64,000 bases of DNA from Comamonas sp. KCTC 72670 (GCA_014656495.1 BNCN01000001.1:434001-498000); one strand, 5' to 3'; counted from the first letter of the stretch, positions 40,022 to 49,695 are shown. A program made the numbers and translations. The notes: generated by a model from the letters alone, not told the origin.

Positions 40022-40825
40022 TCAACGCACCCGGCTGCCGTGGGGCAGCGGGCCGCGGGTCTCCTCGGAGAACTCGAGGAACTGCTCCATCTGCCGCACG
40101 GACTCCTCGGTGGCCTCGGCCTCCGCGCTCAGCATGGTGAGCTGGCGGTTGACCACCTCCGGGTCGCGGATGGCCACCGACTGCTCGTGGGTGAGCCGCA
40201 TCAGGTCCTCGATGCCCGCCAGCTGGTGGCTCACCACTTCGCGGCTCTCGCCGGCCTGCTCGAAGCGCGCCAAGCGCTTGCGGAGGATGTCCACCCGGTT
40301 CTGCTTCACGTCCTTGAGCCGCGGGTTCGTCTCGCGCGAGAGGTCCGCCTCCAGCTCCGCCACCTCGCGCTGGAGGTGCTCGCGGTCCGAGCTGTTCAGG
40401 TACGTGCGGTACTGGTTCAGCGTGGAGATGAGCCGCAGGAAGGACGTCAGCAGCGCGTCCAGCCGGGGCTCGCTGTCCGCCTCCAGCACCTTGCCGCCCG
40501 GCAGCTTGCGGTAGTTGGCGAGGATCTTCTCCTTCAGCCCCACCAGCTGCTGATAGTGCTCGCGCTGGGAGGGCGCCAGGTCCGCCTGCAGCGCGTTGAG
40601 CGCCTGGGTCGCCGCCTCCGGGTCATGGAGCGAGTTGGCCCGCACCGCCCGCTGGAAGCGCTTCATGGACGAGACGACGCCCAGGTAGAGGCCCTCCAGG
40701 CCCAGGGCCACCAGCATCGGCAGCGGCTCGCCCGTCATGGCCGCCGAGGCGGCCGCCGTGCCCAGTCCCACCAGGTTGGCGGGCATCAAAAAGGCGGCCT
40801 TGATGTAGTTCGGCGACTTCGCCAC
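40022..40825 (-). CDS. coiled-coil membrane-associated protein of PspA operon
   Basis: A 267-residue protein: hydrophobic stretches near residues 8-55 ([39 protein letters not shown]) and then a long helical, heptad-rich region (about 60-250; for example [38 protein letters not shown]). No family recognised. It is the third gene of an operon (gaps of 11 and 10 bp) behind pspA and a solute-binding-like protein. By composition it may anchor or scaffold PspA at the membrane. Confidence 0.75.
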   Translation of the reverse strand: MAKSPNYIKAAFLMPANLVGLGTAAASAAMTGEPLPMLVALGLEGLYLGVVSSMKRFQRAVRANSLHDPEAATQALNALQADLAPSQREHYQQLVGLKEKILANYRKLPGGKVLEADSEPRLDALLTSFLRLISTLNQYRTYLNSSDREHLQREVAELEADLSRETNPRLKDVKQNRVDILRKRLARFEQAGESREVVSHQLAGIEDLMRLTHEQSVAIRDPEVVNRQLTMLSAEAEATEESVRQMEQFLEFSEETRGPLPHGSRVR

Positions 40826-40836
40826 GTCCGTCCTCC

Positions 40837-42024
40837 TCAGGGGCCGCGTGCTTCCGACACGTACTTCAAGGCCCCGAGGTCCTTCGTGTCCTCCGCCGGA
40901 GGCACCGGGGGGCCCTGCTTCAACTTCTGGAAGAGCGCGGCGGCGCTCTGAAACAGCTCGTCATAGGTGACGGGCGCCTCGCCGGAAAGCCCGAAGAAGG
41001 CCCGATTGTCCGCCAGCGTGGCCGGCGGCGCGCTGCGGATGGCCTCGATGGGGTCGCCCAGGTACGGCGCCACCTCCCCCAGCATCCGGGCCCCCGCCGT
41101 CGGGTCCTTCAGCACGTTCTGCCCCGTGTCGAGCAGCCCTCGGAGCACCCGGCGCACCGCGTCCGGATACCGCGCCGCGAAGTCCCCGCGCGCCACCAGC
41201 ACCGTGGCCACCAGGTGGGGGGCATCCGCCGTCGTCGCCAGCACCGCGCCTCCCCTGTCCCGGGCCGCCAGCTCCACGTCACCCCACAACCCCACCACGG
41301 CGTCCGCGCGGCCCTCGCGCAGCGCCCGTCCCGCATCCAAGGTGGTGGGCAGCTCCACCCAACGCACGTCCGTGATGCGCAGCCCCGCCCGCGCCAGCAA
41401 CCACAGCGCGAAGTAGTGCGAGGAGCCATACGGATACACGCCCAGCCGCTTGCCACGCAGGGAGGCGAGGTCCGGCACGCCCACCGCGGCCAGGGCCTCC
41501 TGCCCCCGGCTGCGTCCCACCAGCATCAACGTGCGGGGCGCCGCGTCCCGCAGCGCCGGAGCCCAGGCCGCCAGCCGGTCCACGGAGAGGGTGGCCATGT
41601 CCACGCCGCCGTTCTCCGCGCCAATCGCCAGCGCGTGCCGCAGGTCCTCCTCCTTGGCGAAGAGCACCGCCCGCGCGTCCAGGGCATAGGCCGTCTTCAG
41701 CAGCCCCTGCGCCGCGCCAGGCGGGGGCACCGGGTTGTCCAGCGTCGTCGCCCCGCCCGCCGCCACCAGCAGGCCCGCGGATGAGCCCCGGGGGCTGAAG
41801 CCGATGAGCACGGGGCGAAGGGGGACCGAGGCGACGTCCGCCACCGGGGCCGCCACGCCGGCCGGGAAATCTCCGGGCGACAGGCGGACGGCCACACGGG
41901 TGGACGGGAAGTACCGCTCCTGCAAGCGGTCCAGGTACCCCAGGCGCGACGCGAGCGCATAGCTCGCGCCGAGCACGCAGAGGAACAGGAAGAGGAAGAG
42001 ACCTGGACCGCGATGGAGCTTCAT
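40837..42024 (-). CDS. membrane-anchored NitT/TauT-type solute-binding protein
   Basis: A 395-residue protein with an uncleaved-looking N-terminal helix ([20 protein letters not shown]) and a periplasmic binding-protein type 2 fold: [59 protein letters not shown] is broken here as typical NMT1/THI5 elements, followed by [21 protein letters not shown]. No permease or ATPase is adjacent, so it is not a classical importer component. It lies between pspA (10 bp upstream) and a coiled-coil gene. The likely role is envelope sensing coupled to PspA. Confidence 0.8.
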   Translation of the reverse strand: MKLHRGPGLFLFLFLCVLGASYALASRLGYLDRLQERYFPSTRVAVRLSPGDFPAGVAAPVADVASVPLRPVLIGFSPRGSSAGLLVAAGGATTLDNPVPPPGAAQGLLKTAYALDARAVLFAKEEDLRHALAIGAENGGVDMATLSVDRLAAWAPALRDAAPRTLMLVGRSRGQEALAAVGVPDLASLRGKRLGVYPYGSSHYFALWLLARAGLRITDVRWVELPTTLDAGRALREGRADAVVGLWGDVELAARDRGGAVLATTADAPHLVATVLVARGDFAARYPDAVRRVLRGLLDTGQNVLKDPTAGARMLGEVAPYLGDPIEAIRSAPPATLADNRAFFGLSGEAPVTYDELFQSAAALFQKLKQGPPVPPAEDTKDLGALKYVSEARGP

Positions 42025-42034
42025 TCAGCGGGGA

Positions 42035-42772
42035 CTACTCGACTCCCACCTTCTTGCCGATGGTCTTCTCGGGGCTGCTGCCCACCTCGGACACCGGCGC
42101 GGGGCTGTTCATGAGCCCCATCTCCATCTTGAACTGCTTCACCAGCTCGTTGGCCTGAATCTTCTCGGCCTCTTCCTCGATGTTCGCGGCGGTGTGGTCC
42201 ACCGACTCGAGGGCCATCTGCATGCGGGCCTCGTTGATGGCGGACTTCTCCTGCACCTTGCGCAGCATCTCGTCGTGCGTCGAGTCGATGCCCGCGACGG
42301 TGAAGGACTCCATCGTGTCGGCGACCTTCGCCTGCCACTTGGCGCGGCGCGCCTCGCGGATGGCGTTCATCGCCTCCTGCGTCTTGCGCTCCTTCTCGCG
42401 CATGAACGCCTTCTTCACCGACAGGGCCTTCTCGTAGGCCTGGCGCGCGGTGGCGAGCTGCTGCTCGTTGCGGGCCAGCGCCTCCTTCTCCATCTGGAGC
42501 TTGGAGGCGTACTGCGCGGCCAGGTCATCGCGCCCCGCCTGGATGCCGGCCTTCACCTTGGCCGTCAGCGAGCGCACGTCGTCCTGGTACTTGGCGTTCT
42601 CCTTCTCCAGCAGCGTCACGTTCGCCCGGACCATGGCGATGGACTCGTTCATCTTCGGGACCTGGTCGTTCAGGTCACGGACGTTCTGCTCGAGAATCAG
42701 CTCCGGGTCCTCGATGGAGGAGACGAAGAATCCGGCGAAGCTGCGCATTGCTCTCTTGAATCGTTGCCACAT
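42035..42772 (-). CDS. pspA: PspA/IM30 family membrane-stress protein
   Basis: A 245-residue ESCRT-III-like helical protein. The amphipathic N-terminus [29 protein letters not shown] matches PspA/Vipp1 helix 0-1, followed by long coiled-coil helices ([61 protein letters not shown]). PspA polymers protect the inner membrane under stress. It heads a three-gene operon with a solute-binding-like protein and a coiled-coil membrane protein. No PspF or sigma-54 promoter was seen directly upstream, so its regulation differs from E. coli. Confidence 0.92.
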   Translation of the reverse strand: MWQRFKRAMRSFAGFFVSSIEDPELILEQNVRDLNDQVPKMNESIAMVRANVTLLEKENAKYQDDVRSLTAKVKAGIQAGRDDLAAQYASKLQMEKEALARNEQQLATARQAYEKALSVKKAFMREKERKTQEAMNAIREARRAKWQAKVADTMESFTVAGIDSTHDEMLRKVQEKSAINEARMQMALESVDHTAANIEEEAEKIQANELVKQFKMEMGLMNSPAPVSEVGSSPEKTIGKKVGVE

Positions 42773-43033
42773 ATCGGCGGTCTACCTCCATCCAGACCTA
42801 CTTGCAGCCACCTTACACGATCCCCGGGGCGAGCAAGCAGCCACAGTCCCAACGTCTATCCACTGCTTACGCGCTTCTACCTAAGGCCATTGCGCCGCGC
42901 GCAAAAGCGTTGCGTGCCGCTTCCGCCAAGGAAAGTCGCGCCCGCTCCCGAGGCGCCCTCCCGTCCGTCCGCTTCCGCACGATAGGTCGCAATACTTGCA
43001 AGCAAGGAAGGAAGCGGGGAAAAACCCAGCTTC

Positions 43034-44401
43034 GTGACGTCCTTGCCTCCCGTGCCCGGCCCACTCGACGAGACAATGTCGCGGGCGATGGACGCCCAGC
43101 GGCGGAGCGTCGTGGGCGCGGGCGCGGCGGTGCGCCTGGTGGGCGCGGCCCTGTTCCTCACCATCAGCACCACGCTGTGGCTGTCGGGGGGCCGGGACTG
43201 GTCCATGTACCCGCCCGCCCTGGGGCTCTACGCGGTGGTCGCCGCGACGCTGTTCATGCTCCGCCGGCGGCGCGTGGCCCGGGGCCTGGGCGCGGTGCAG
43301 TCCCTGGTCGACGTGGCGCTGGTGTATTGGCTCCAGTCCGTGGCGCTGCCCGTGTCGCCCTTCCCCGCGGGGGTGGCGGGCTTCAGCCTGGGCCTGTTCG
43401 CGCTGGTCGTCGTGCTCAGCGGACTGAGCATGCGCGGCAGCGTCGTCTACGGCACGGCCGTGCTGGCCGGCATCGCCCAGATGGTGCTGATGCGGCGGGC
43501 GGACGTGGGCTGGGGCGCCGTGGCCATCGCCGTGGTCGCGCTGGTGCTGGTGGCGGTGGTGAGCCACTACGGCACCGGCCGGCTGCGGCACCTCGCCGTG
43601 ACGCTCACCCGGATGGAGGTGGACCGGGCCCTGGAGGCGCGGCGCTTCCAGGAAGTGGAGGACGCGCGCCGCACCATCGTCCGCATGCTGGAGGAGGCGC
43701 AGGCGAAGAACGCCGAGCTCCAGACCCTCCAGCGCGACATGGAGCAGCTCACCCAGTTCCTCGTGCATGACCTCCGCTCGCCCTTGTCCGCGCTGACGCT
43801 GTCCCTGTCCTGGATGGAGCAGGAGGTGCCGCGCCAAGGCGTCCTGGGCGAGTCCGTCCGCACCGGCCTGGCCGTCACCGCGCGCCTGGACCGGATGATC
43901 TCCGACCTCATGGACGTCCCCCGCCTGGAGGAAGGCCGGCTGGAGCCCCTCAAGGTGCCCTTCCCCGCCGTCCGCGTGCTGGAGGACGTGCGCCGCTCGC
44001 TGGAGGGCGTGGCCCGCTCGCGCAAGCTGACGCTGGACGTGGAGGCCCCCGCGGACCTGGTGCTGATGGCGGACGCCGACCTGCTGGTGCGCGTGGTGGA
44101 GAACCTCACCACCAACGCCCTGCGCTACACCCCCTCGGGTGGGCGGGTGCGGCTGGAGGCGGGCGCGGACGGCGGCGGGCGGTGGCTCGCGGTGCGCAAC
44201 GACGGGCCGCCCATCGCCGCGGAGGCGCGCGGGCGCATCTTCGACAAGTACGGCCAGGCCAACGCGGAGCGGGACAGCCGCCGCGGCTATGGCCTGGGCC
44301 TGTACTTCTCCCGCCTCGCCGCGGAGGCGCATGGCGGACAGCTCGCCGTGGAGGACGCGCCCGGTTGGTCCACGTCCTTCGTCGTGCGGCTGCCCGCCTG
44401 A
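43034..44401 (+). CDS. membrane sensor histidine kinase
   Basis: A 455-residue kinase. Six hydrophobic helices occupy about residues 25-185, followed by a short coiled coil and a HisKA domain with the H-box FLVHDLRSPLSALTLSLSW near 240. The HATPase domain has the N-box NLTTNALRYTPSGG, the F-box/G1 region FDKYGQAN and the G2 box GYGLGLYFSRLAAEAHGG. It has no separate periplasmic sensor, so it may sense membrane-associated or internal signals. Start GTG 43034 is used; ATG 43076 is an alternative. No response regulator is adjacent. The gene ends 3 bp before the convergent deaminase gene. Confidence 0.93.
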   Translation: MTSLPPVPGPLDETMSRAMDAQRRSVVGAGAAVRLVGAALFLTISTTLWLSGGRDWSMYPPALGLYAVVAATLFMLRRRRVARGLGAVQSLVDVALVYWLQSVALPVSPFPAGVAGFSLGLFALVVVLSGLSMRGSVVYGTAVLAGIAQMVLMRRADVGWGAVAIAVVALVLVAVVSHYGTGRLRHLAVTLTRMEVDRALEARRFQEVEDARRTIVRMLEEAQAKNAELQTLQRDMEQLTQFLVHDLRSPLSALTLSLSWMEQEVPRQGVLGESVRTGLAVTARLDRMISDLMDVPRLEEGRLEPLKVPFPAVRVLEDVRRSLEGVARSRKLTLDVEAPADLVLMADADLLVRVVENLTTNALRYTPSGGRVRLEAGADGGGRWLAVRNDGPPIAAEARGRIFDKYGQANAERDSRRGYGLGLYFSRLAAEAHGGQLAVEDAPGWSTSFVVRLPA

Positions 44402-44404
44402 GCG

Positions 44405-45751
44405 TCAGCCCGTGCGCGCCTTCTTCGGGCGGCGCTTGAGGATGCGCTCCACGTTCGCGTTCGCGTTCGCCAGCACCGACGCCGCGTCCAGCGTGGTGAG
44501 CACGCCGTCCCGCAGCACGGGCTGTCCGTCGATGAAGACGTGCGTCACGTCGCTGGCCCGGGCCGAGTGCACCAGCGGCGCCAGCACGTCCTCGGGCGTG
44601 GGGCCCGCGTGCAAGCCGCTGAGGTCCACCACGGTGATGTCCGCGCGCTTGCCGGGCTCGAGCGAGCCCACCTCGTCCTCCAGGCCCAGCGCCCGGGCGC
44701 CGTGCAGCGTGGCCATCTCCAGCACGCGCATGGGCGTCATCGCGCACGGCCCCACGCGCGGGTTGTGCATCACCGCGGCGAGCCGCATCTCATTGAAGAT
44801 GTCGAGCGTGTTGTTGCAGGGCGCGCCATCCGCGCCCAGCGCCACCGTCACGCCGGCGTCCAGCAGCTCTGGCACCTTCGCGTAGCCCGAGGCCAGCTTG
44901 AGGTTGGAGCCGGGGCAGTGGCACACCACCGTGCGCGTGTCGCGGAGGATGTCCTGCTCCTCCTGGGACAGCCACACGCAGTGGGCCATCGTCACGTGCG
45001 GGCCGGACATCCCCACCGTGTGGAAGAAGGCCACGTTGTCCTCGCCGCCGGTGTACGCGCGGACGGCGTCCGTCTCCTTCGCGTTCTCGCTGGCGTGCGT
45101 GTGGATGCGCAGACCGTGCTCCTTGGCCAGGCGCGCCACCTCGCGCAGCAGCTCCGGGGTGCAGGACAGCACGAAGCGCGGAGCGAAGGCGTAGCGCAGG
45201 CGCCCGTCGTGCGTGCCGTGCCACCGGTCCTTCAGCGCCAGGCTCTCCCGCAGCGAGTCCTCGGTGCTCTCGCGCAGGCCGGCGGGCACGCCCGCGCCCG
45301 CGTCCATCATCGCCTTGCCGCCCACCAGCCGGAACCCCGAGTCCCGGGCGGACTCGAAGACGGCGTCGTAGTGGTACACGCTGCCCATGTCGAGCGCGGC
45401 CGTGGCCCCCGAGCGGATGAGCTCCGCGAAGGTCAGGTCGGCCGAGGCGCGCATGGACGCCGCGTCGTGCGAGGCCTCGAAGGGCCAGATGCGCTCACGG
45501 AGCCAGTCCAGCAGCTCCAAGCCATCCGCGCGGCCGCGGAACAGCGTCTGACAGGCGTGGAGGTGGCCGTGGATGAGGCCCGGCAGCACCACCTTTCCCG
45601 TCACGTCCACCACCCGCCGGGTGCCCCGGGGCTTGAGGCCCCGGCCCACCTTGGCGATACGGCCATCCTGGACGAGGACGTCCGCCTCCACGAGCACCTC
45701 GCGCTCGCGGTTCATCGTTACAACCGTGCCACCAGTCAGGAGCAGATCCAC
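44405..45751 (-). CDS. amidohydrolase: MtaD/TrzA-type nucleoside or base deaminase
   Basis: A 448-residue amidohydrolase. Metal ligands H63 and H65 lie in PGLIHGHLHACQTLFRG, then HTHASENAKETDAV, MAHCVWLSQEE and the catalytic aspartate in LGADGAPCNNTLDIFNEMR. The pattern fits 5-methylthioadenosine/S-adenosylhomocysteine deaminase and N-ethylammeline chlorohydrolase relatives. Because cytidine deaminase follows in the same direction (its gene ends 20 bp upstream), I infer a purine nucleoside or base deaminase in nucleoside salvage. Start GTG 45751 (VDLLLTGGTVVTM) is chosen because it begins the family's first strand; upstream sequence is not conserved-looking. Confidence 0.88.
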   Translation of the reverse strand: MDLLLTGGTVVTMNREREVLVEADVLVQDGRIAKVGRGLKPRGTRRVVDVTGKVVLPGLIHGHLHACQTLFRGRADGLELLDWLRERIWPFEASHDAASMRASADLTFAELIRSGATAALDMGSVYHYDAVFESARDSGFRLVGGKAMMDAGAGVPAGLRESTEDSLRESLALKDRWHGTHDGRLRYAFAPRFVLSCTPELLREVARLAKEHGLRIHTHASENAKETDAVRAYTGGEDNVAFFHTVGMSGPHVTMAHCVWLSQEEQDILRDTRTVVCHCPGSNLKLASGYAKVPELLDAGVTVALGADGAPCNNTLDIFNEMRLAAVMHNPRVGPCAMTPMRVLEMATLHGARALGLEDEVGSLEPGKRADITVVDLSGLHAGPTPEDVLAPLVHSARASDVTHVFIDGQPVLRDGVLTTLDAASVLANANANVERILKRRPKKARTG

Positions 45752-45771
45752 GGCGTGCTCAGGCTCTCTCG

Positions 45772-46176
45772 CTAGAAGAAGTCTTTGGTGAAGGCGTGCG
45801 GCAGCAGCCCACCCAGGGTGTAGCGCGCCTCGCCGCCCTGGGGCGTCCGGCTGCGCACGGGCAACTCTTGCCCGCCAAATTCGGCCATGACCTGCCGGCA
45901 CATGCCGCACGGCGGACAGGGCTGTGGGGTGTCCACGACGATGGCCACCGCCACCGGCTGCGTGTGCCCCTGCGCCACGCCCGCGGCGAAGGCGTTGCGC
46001 TCCGCGCAGACCGTCAGCCCGTAGGTGGCGTTCTCCACGTTGCAGCCGGCCACGACGGCGCCGTCGGCATAGAGGATGGCGGCGCCCACGGGGAAGCGCG
46101 AGTACGGCACATGGGCACGCGCTCTCACGCGTGCGGCTTCCTCGAACAGGCGCTCCCAGGGAATCTCATCCGCCAT
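45772..46176 (-). CDS. cdd: cytidine deaminase
   Basis: A 134-residue tetrameric-type cytidine deaminase. The zinc and catalytic motif is CNVENATYGLTVCAERNA (catalytic Glu in CAE) with CPPCGMCRQ providing the other two zinc cysteines. VPYSRFPVGAAI is the substrate-loop start. It converts cytidine and deoxycytidine to uridine and deoxyuridine, feeding the phosphorylase at 48316. ATG 46176 follows a GGAGG ribosome site. The amidohydrolase gene follows at 20 bp. Confidence 0.95.
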   Translation of the reverse strand: MADEIPWERLFEEAARVRARAHVPYSRFPVGAAILYADGAVVAGCNVENATYGLTVCAERNAFAAGVAQGHTQPVAVAIVVDTPQPCPPCGMCRQVMAEFGGQELPVRSRTPQGGEARYTLGGLLPHAFTKDFF

Positions 46177-46209
46177 GTCGCCCTCCTACTCGAAGCCGGA
46201 CACGGGCCG

Positions 46210-46575
46210 TTACGGGCGGCCCGCGCCGCGCTGCACATCGTCCAGGTGGCGCGCGATGGCCAGCTCGGACTCCACCGGCAGGTCCACGAAGCGGACCCGG
46301 GCCGACGGGCCGTTGGCCCCCTGCGCCACGTGGAGGACCTCGCCCTTCGCTTCCACCTCGTCGGGGAGGATGGGCAGGCTGAAGCGCACTTCCACCCGCG
46401 CCCCCTGCTCCCAACCCGCGCCCGTCCACGCACAACCGCCCAGGGACAGGTCTCCCTCATGCTGCTCGAAGTCCCCCGAGCTGCCCTCCCGGCGCACCTT
46501 CAGGCGCATGGGGATCCGGGGTGAATCCCGCCGGTCCTCGGCCTTGTCGCTCATCGAGTCGTTCCTCTCGGCCAT
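46210..46575 (-). CDS. PilZ-domain protein
   Basis: A 121-residue single PilZ domain. The c-di-GMP-binding signature RRDSPRIPMRLKVR (RxxxR) and the downstream DLSLGGCAW (D/NxSxxG) are both present, so ligand binding is likely. The end of the barrel (VRFVDLPVESELAIARHL) is typical. ATG 46575 follows GGAGG; ATG 46554 is a second possibility. PilZ proteins often link c-di-GMP to motility or secretion in myxobacteria; the partner here is unknown. It starts about 33 bp upstream of cdd and could share a transcript. Confidence 0.88.
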   Translation of the reverse strand: MAERNDSMSDKAEDRRDSPRIPMRLKVRREGSSGDFEQHEGDLSLGGCAWTGAGWEQGARVEVRFSLPILPDEVEAKGEVLHVAQGANGPSARVRFVDLPVESELAIARHLDDVQRGAGRP

Positions 46576-46789
46576 CGCCGTAGCCTCCTGCCGCTCATGC
46601 CCGCGCCACCGCCCGGGGGTGTCAAGACAACCCACGGGCCCTGGCTCCGCGAGCCCATACCGTAGACGCGCGCTGGCGTCTCGTCCGAGGTGACCCCGGC
46701 CCATCGCCCCGGCATCATACGGGGGAACACCGGCCCGCGAGGCCCGGAATTTGGGGCCCCTACCGTTCCGCAGGGGTGGGGGGCGGGGT

Positions 46790-47200
46790 TCAGGCGGGGA
46801 CGCCCTGGTCCCGGGACACCCACCAGTCCTCGCCGTAGCTGATGCAGAGCTGCTCGCCGGGGTGGATGTCGCGCAGGGCGTGGTAGCAGAAGACGTCCCG
46901 GGTCGCCTCGCGGTGATAGGACGTATTGGGCTCCCTCGCGTGGTTGTAGATCATCCCGTAGCCCAGCACGAGCGCCACCCACTCCCCCTCCCGAGGCACC
47001 TCGTGCGCGGCCCATTGGAGCTGGAACACGTAGTCCTGGAGCTGCGGGTTCTGGGAATGCGCGCGCGGCAGCTTGACGTAGTGGCATTCCTCGATGAGGG
47101 CGCCCGCCTGGATGAAGGCGTCGGTGAAGACGCCGTAGCCCCACTCACACGGCCGGACCTTCACGCCCGGATGGATGTACAGCGCTGCGCCCTGATTCAT
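46790..47200 (-). CDS. small SET-domain protein
   Basis: A 136-residue protein that is essentially a bare SET domain: GYGVFTDAFIQAGALIEECHYVKL at the start, the knot-forming YGMIYNHAREPNTSY (NHxxxPN) and the closing HPGEQLCISYGEDWW (GExxxxxYG). SET proteins are lysine methyltransferases; bacterial short forms methylate ribosomal or nucleoid proteins, but here no substrate can be assigned. ATG 47200. It lies alone, between the PilZ gene and a divergent DUF4328 gene. The length is at the low end for an active SET protein, without pre-SET or post-SET cysteines. Confidence 0.85.
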   Translation of the reverse strand: MNQGAALYIHPGVKVRPCEWGYGVFTDAFIQAGALIEECHYVKLPRAHSQNPQLQDYVFQLQWAAHEVPREGEWVALVLGYGMIYNHAREPNTSYHREATRDVFCYHALRDIHPGEQLCISYGEDWWVSRDQGVPA

Positions 47201-47427
47201 GGTCCCCTGGCCCGAGTGGCTCCCGGGGAAGAATGGCGCCTTCCCCGTGCGGGGTGAAGCGACAAGGTGGCCGCCGTGCCCCCGGCGGCGAGGCGGGTCC
47301 GGGCCGCCTCTGTGCGCAGGTGCTTCGCGCCGCTAGAGTGCGCGCCCGAAGCCCCTCCCCGCCCACCCCCCGTCCCATTCCAACGCGCGTTGCGTGCGCG
47401 GCGGTCCACCCGTGTCTTCTCGAGCCC

Positions 47428-48240
47428 ATGCTGTCCCAACCTGCCGTCCCTGAAACCGCCCCCGTCTGTCCCGACCACGCTGGTGAGCCCACCACGGGGA
47501 CCTGTGAGCGCTGCGGGCGCTTCCTTTGCAGCCAGTGCACCCAGCCCGCGGCATCCCTGTGCGGCCCGTGCCATGCGAGGCAGCTCCGGACGCTGCCGCA
47601 CACGTCGGGCCGGGCGAAGTGGACGCGCGGCGTCTTGTACGCGGGCGTCGCGGTGGCCGCCGTCACCGGGCTGCTCCATGCCTGGCTCATCCTGAACCTC
47701 GAGAACGGAAGCACGCCCTCGTTGGAGGATGCGCAGGCGTACGACTCGCTGAACGTCACGCTCACCCTGGCCAGCTCGGTGGTGATGATCACCACCGTCA
47801 TCAGCTACCTGCGCTGGCTGCACCTGAGCGTGAAGACGGCGGTGGCGCTGGGCGTCAGCGCCGAGGAGCCCCGCTGGGCCGTCTTCGCCTGGTTCATCCC
47901 CTTCTACAACCTGGTCAAGCCGTACGAAGTGGTGCGCGACCTCTGGCTGAACCTGGGCGGCGCGCCCGCCCAGCGGGCCTTGCTGAAGGGGTGGTGGGCC
48001 GCGTGGCTCATCGGCAACGGCGTGTCCAACGTCAGCGCCTCGCTCTTCAACAAGATTGGTGATGGCGGCGTCGCCATCTCCACCGCCCTCACCGTGGGGA
48101 TGATCTCCGAGGCCATCAGCGTCCTGTCCTCGGTGCTCTGCATCCGCGTCATCGAGGACATCGAGTCGATGATCGCCGCGCGCCGGGCGGACCTGGACAC
48201 GGTCATCACCCAGGCCGAAGCCCCGCCACCCCGCGGCTGA
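47428..48240 (+). CDS. DUF4328 membrane protein with N-terminal zinc finger
   Basis: A 270-residue membrane protein. The N-terminus has a B-box-like zinc finger (CPDHAGEPTTGTCERCG, CSQC, CGPCHARQ). Six hydrophobic helices follow, with WFIPFYNLVKPYEVVRDLW, which defines DUF4328. Function unknown; the finger faces the cytosol in the simplest model. ATG 47428. A TAGAGT (47334-47339) about 90 bp upstream may be the -10. A strong bidirectional hairpin follows the gene. Confidence 0.83.
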   Translation: MLSQPAVPETAPVCPDHAGEPTTGTCERCGRFLCSQCTQPAASLCGPCHARQLRTLPHTSGRAKWTRGVLYAGVAVAAVTGLLHAWLILNLENGSTPSLEDAQAYDSLNVTLTLASSVVMITTVISYLRWLHLSVKTAVALGVSAEEPRWAVFAWFIPFYNLVKPYEVVRDLWLNLGGAPAQRALLKGWWAAWLIGNGVSNVSASLFNKIGDGGVAISTALTVGMISEAISVLSSVLCIRVIEDIESMIAARRADLDTVITQAEAPPPRG

Positions 48241-48244
48241 CGGA

Positions 48245-48288
48245 AGGCCCCGCGCCAATCCCCACTCGAGGGGCATTGGCCGGGGCCT
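48245..48288. terminator. long bidirectional hairpin between convergent genes
   Basis: AGGCCCCG, GCCAAT and CCCC on the left pair with GGGG, ATTGGC and CGGGGCCT on the right, giving about 18 paired bases with two single-base bulges and a 6-base loop. Confidence 0.65.
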
Positions 48289-48315
48289 CCGGGACCACCA
48301 CGGCGAACGAGCGCC

Positions 48316-49620
48316 CTACTCCACCCGCTCGCGGATGAGCGGCCTGGGCGCGGGGGCCGCGTCACCGAAGTGATAGGCCGCCAGCAGGCGCGCCTTCACG
48401 TTCTCCAGCGGAGCCGCGTCGTTGTAGTGCACGCGCACCACGGGCTCGCCCTGCTTCACGGCCTCGCCCGTCTTCTTCAGCAACGTGAAGCCCACGGCGG
48501 GGTCAATCTTGCTGTCCGTCCGCTGGCGGCCCGCGCCCAGCGCCACCGCCGCGAGGCCCACGCCCTCCGTGTCGATGCCGGTGACGAAGCCGTCCCGGGG
48601 CGCCACCACGTCCGCGGTGGACTTCGCCTGCGGCAGCAGCGAGTAGTCGTCGATGGCGCGCGGGTCTCCGCCCTGCACCTGGACAATCTCCTTCAGCTTG
48701 CGCACCGCGCTGCCGTCCTCCACCACCTTGCGCAGCTTCTCGCGCGCCTCGTCGATGGTGGCGGCCTTCTTGCCCAGCACCAGCATCTCCGCCGTCAGGG
48801 CATACGTAATCTCGGTGTAGTCCTCCGGCGCGTTGCCGCGGAGCATGTCCACCGCCTCGATGACCTCCAGCGCGTTGCCCACCTTGCGGCCCAGCGGCTG
48901 GTCCATGTCGGTGAGCAGGGCCACGACCTTCTTCCCCATCTCCGCGCCCAGGCCAATCATCGTCTTCGCCAGCGTGCGCGCGTCCTCGTCGCGCTTCATG
49001 AAGGCGCCGCTGCCCACCTTCACGTCCAGCACCAGCGCGTCGATGCCCTCCGCCAGCTTCTTGCTCATGATGGAGGACGCAATCAGCGGGATGCAGTCCA
49101 CCGTCGCCGTCACGTCGCGCAGCGCGTAGAGCTTCTTGTCCGCGGGGGCCACCTGCGCCGTCTGGCCAATCAGGCAGCAGTTCACCTCGCGCACCAGCCG
49201 CCGGTACTCGGACGTCGGCAGGTTGACGTTGAAGCCGGGGATGGACTCCAGCTTGTCCAGCGTCCCACCCGTGTGCCCCAGGCCCCGGCCCGAAATCATG
49301 GGCACCGGCACACCGCAGGCGGCGGCCAGCGGCGCCAGGCTCAGGGACACCTTGTCCCCCACCCCGCCGGTGGAGTGTTTGTCCACCTTCACACCCGGCG
49401 TGTCGGACAGGTCCAGGACCTCGCCGGACTCCAGCATGGCGCGGGCCCAGGCCCCCAGCTCCCGGGAGTCCATGCCCCGGAAGAAGATGGCCATGCACAT
49501 GGCCGCCATCTGGTAGTCCGCCACCGTCCCTGCCGTATACGCCTCGATGAACGCGCGGATGTCCGCCGGATCCAGCCGGCCGCCATCCCGCTTGGCCTTG
49601 ATGAGCTCGTAGGGTTGCAC
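48316..49620 (-). CDS. deoA: pyrimidine-nucleoside (thymidine) phosphorylase
   Basis: A 434-residue family II nucleoside phosphorylase. The signature GLGHTGGTLDKLESIPG, the phosphate site VDKHSTGGVGDKVSL, KVGSGAFMKRDEDAR and the C-terminal domain with QGGDP..DDYSLLP are intact. It splits thymidine, deoxyuridine or uridine with phosphate to give (deoxy)ribose-1-phosphate. The start is GTG 49620 (MQPYELIKAKRDG). It is divergent from the bmpA gene with 75 bp between, so a shared promoter region can control uptake and cleavage. The length matches bacterial Pdp/DeoA. Confidence 0.95.
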   Translation of the reverse strand: MQPYELIKAKRDGGRLDPADIRAFIEAYTAGTVADYQMAAMCMAIFFRGMDSRELGAWARAMLESGEVLDLSDTPGVKVDKHSTGGVGDKVSLSLAPLAAACGVPVPMISGRGLGHTGGTLDKLESIPGFNVNLPTSEYRRLVREVNCCLIGQTAQVAPADKKLYALRDVTATVDCIPLIASSIMSKKLAEGIDALVLDVKVGSGAFMKRDEDARTLAKTMIGLGAEMGKKVVALLTDMDQPLGRKVGNALEVIEAVDMLRGNAPEDYTEITYALTAEMLVLGKKAATIDEAREKLRKVVEDGSAVRKLKEIVQVQGGDPRAIDDYSLLPQAKSTADVVAPRDGFVTGIDTEGVGLAAVALGAGRQRTDSKIDPAVGFTLLKKTGEAVKQGEPVVRVHYNDAAPLENVKARLLAAYHFGDAAPAPRPLIRERVE

Positions 49621-49681
49621 GAGGCGAGGCCATACCAGGAACCCACCCCTTCATGCACTCTGGGAAAGGGCGGGCATCTGG

Positions 49682-49687
49682 TAGATA
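49682..49687 (+). promoter_or_regulatory. -10 element TAGATA directly before bmpA start
   Basis: TAGATA ends 8 bases before the ATG at 49696. As at 10074 and 59787, this suggests a leaderless or very short leader transcript. Confidence 0.35.
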
Positions 49688-49695
49688 GGCCCCTC

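Noticed and set aside
40837..42024. Classical nitrate/taurine importer binding protein
   Set aside because: There is no permease or ATPase nearby, and the N-terminus looks like an uncleaved anchor, so I do not assign a transport role.
42773..43033. Sigma-54 promoter for pspA
   Set aside because: I searched for a -24/-12 pair on the minus strand as in E. coli psp. A CGGCACG occurs but without GC at the required 12-bp offset.
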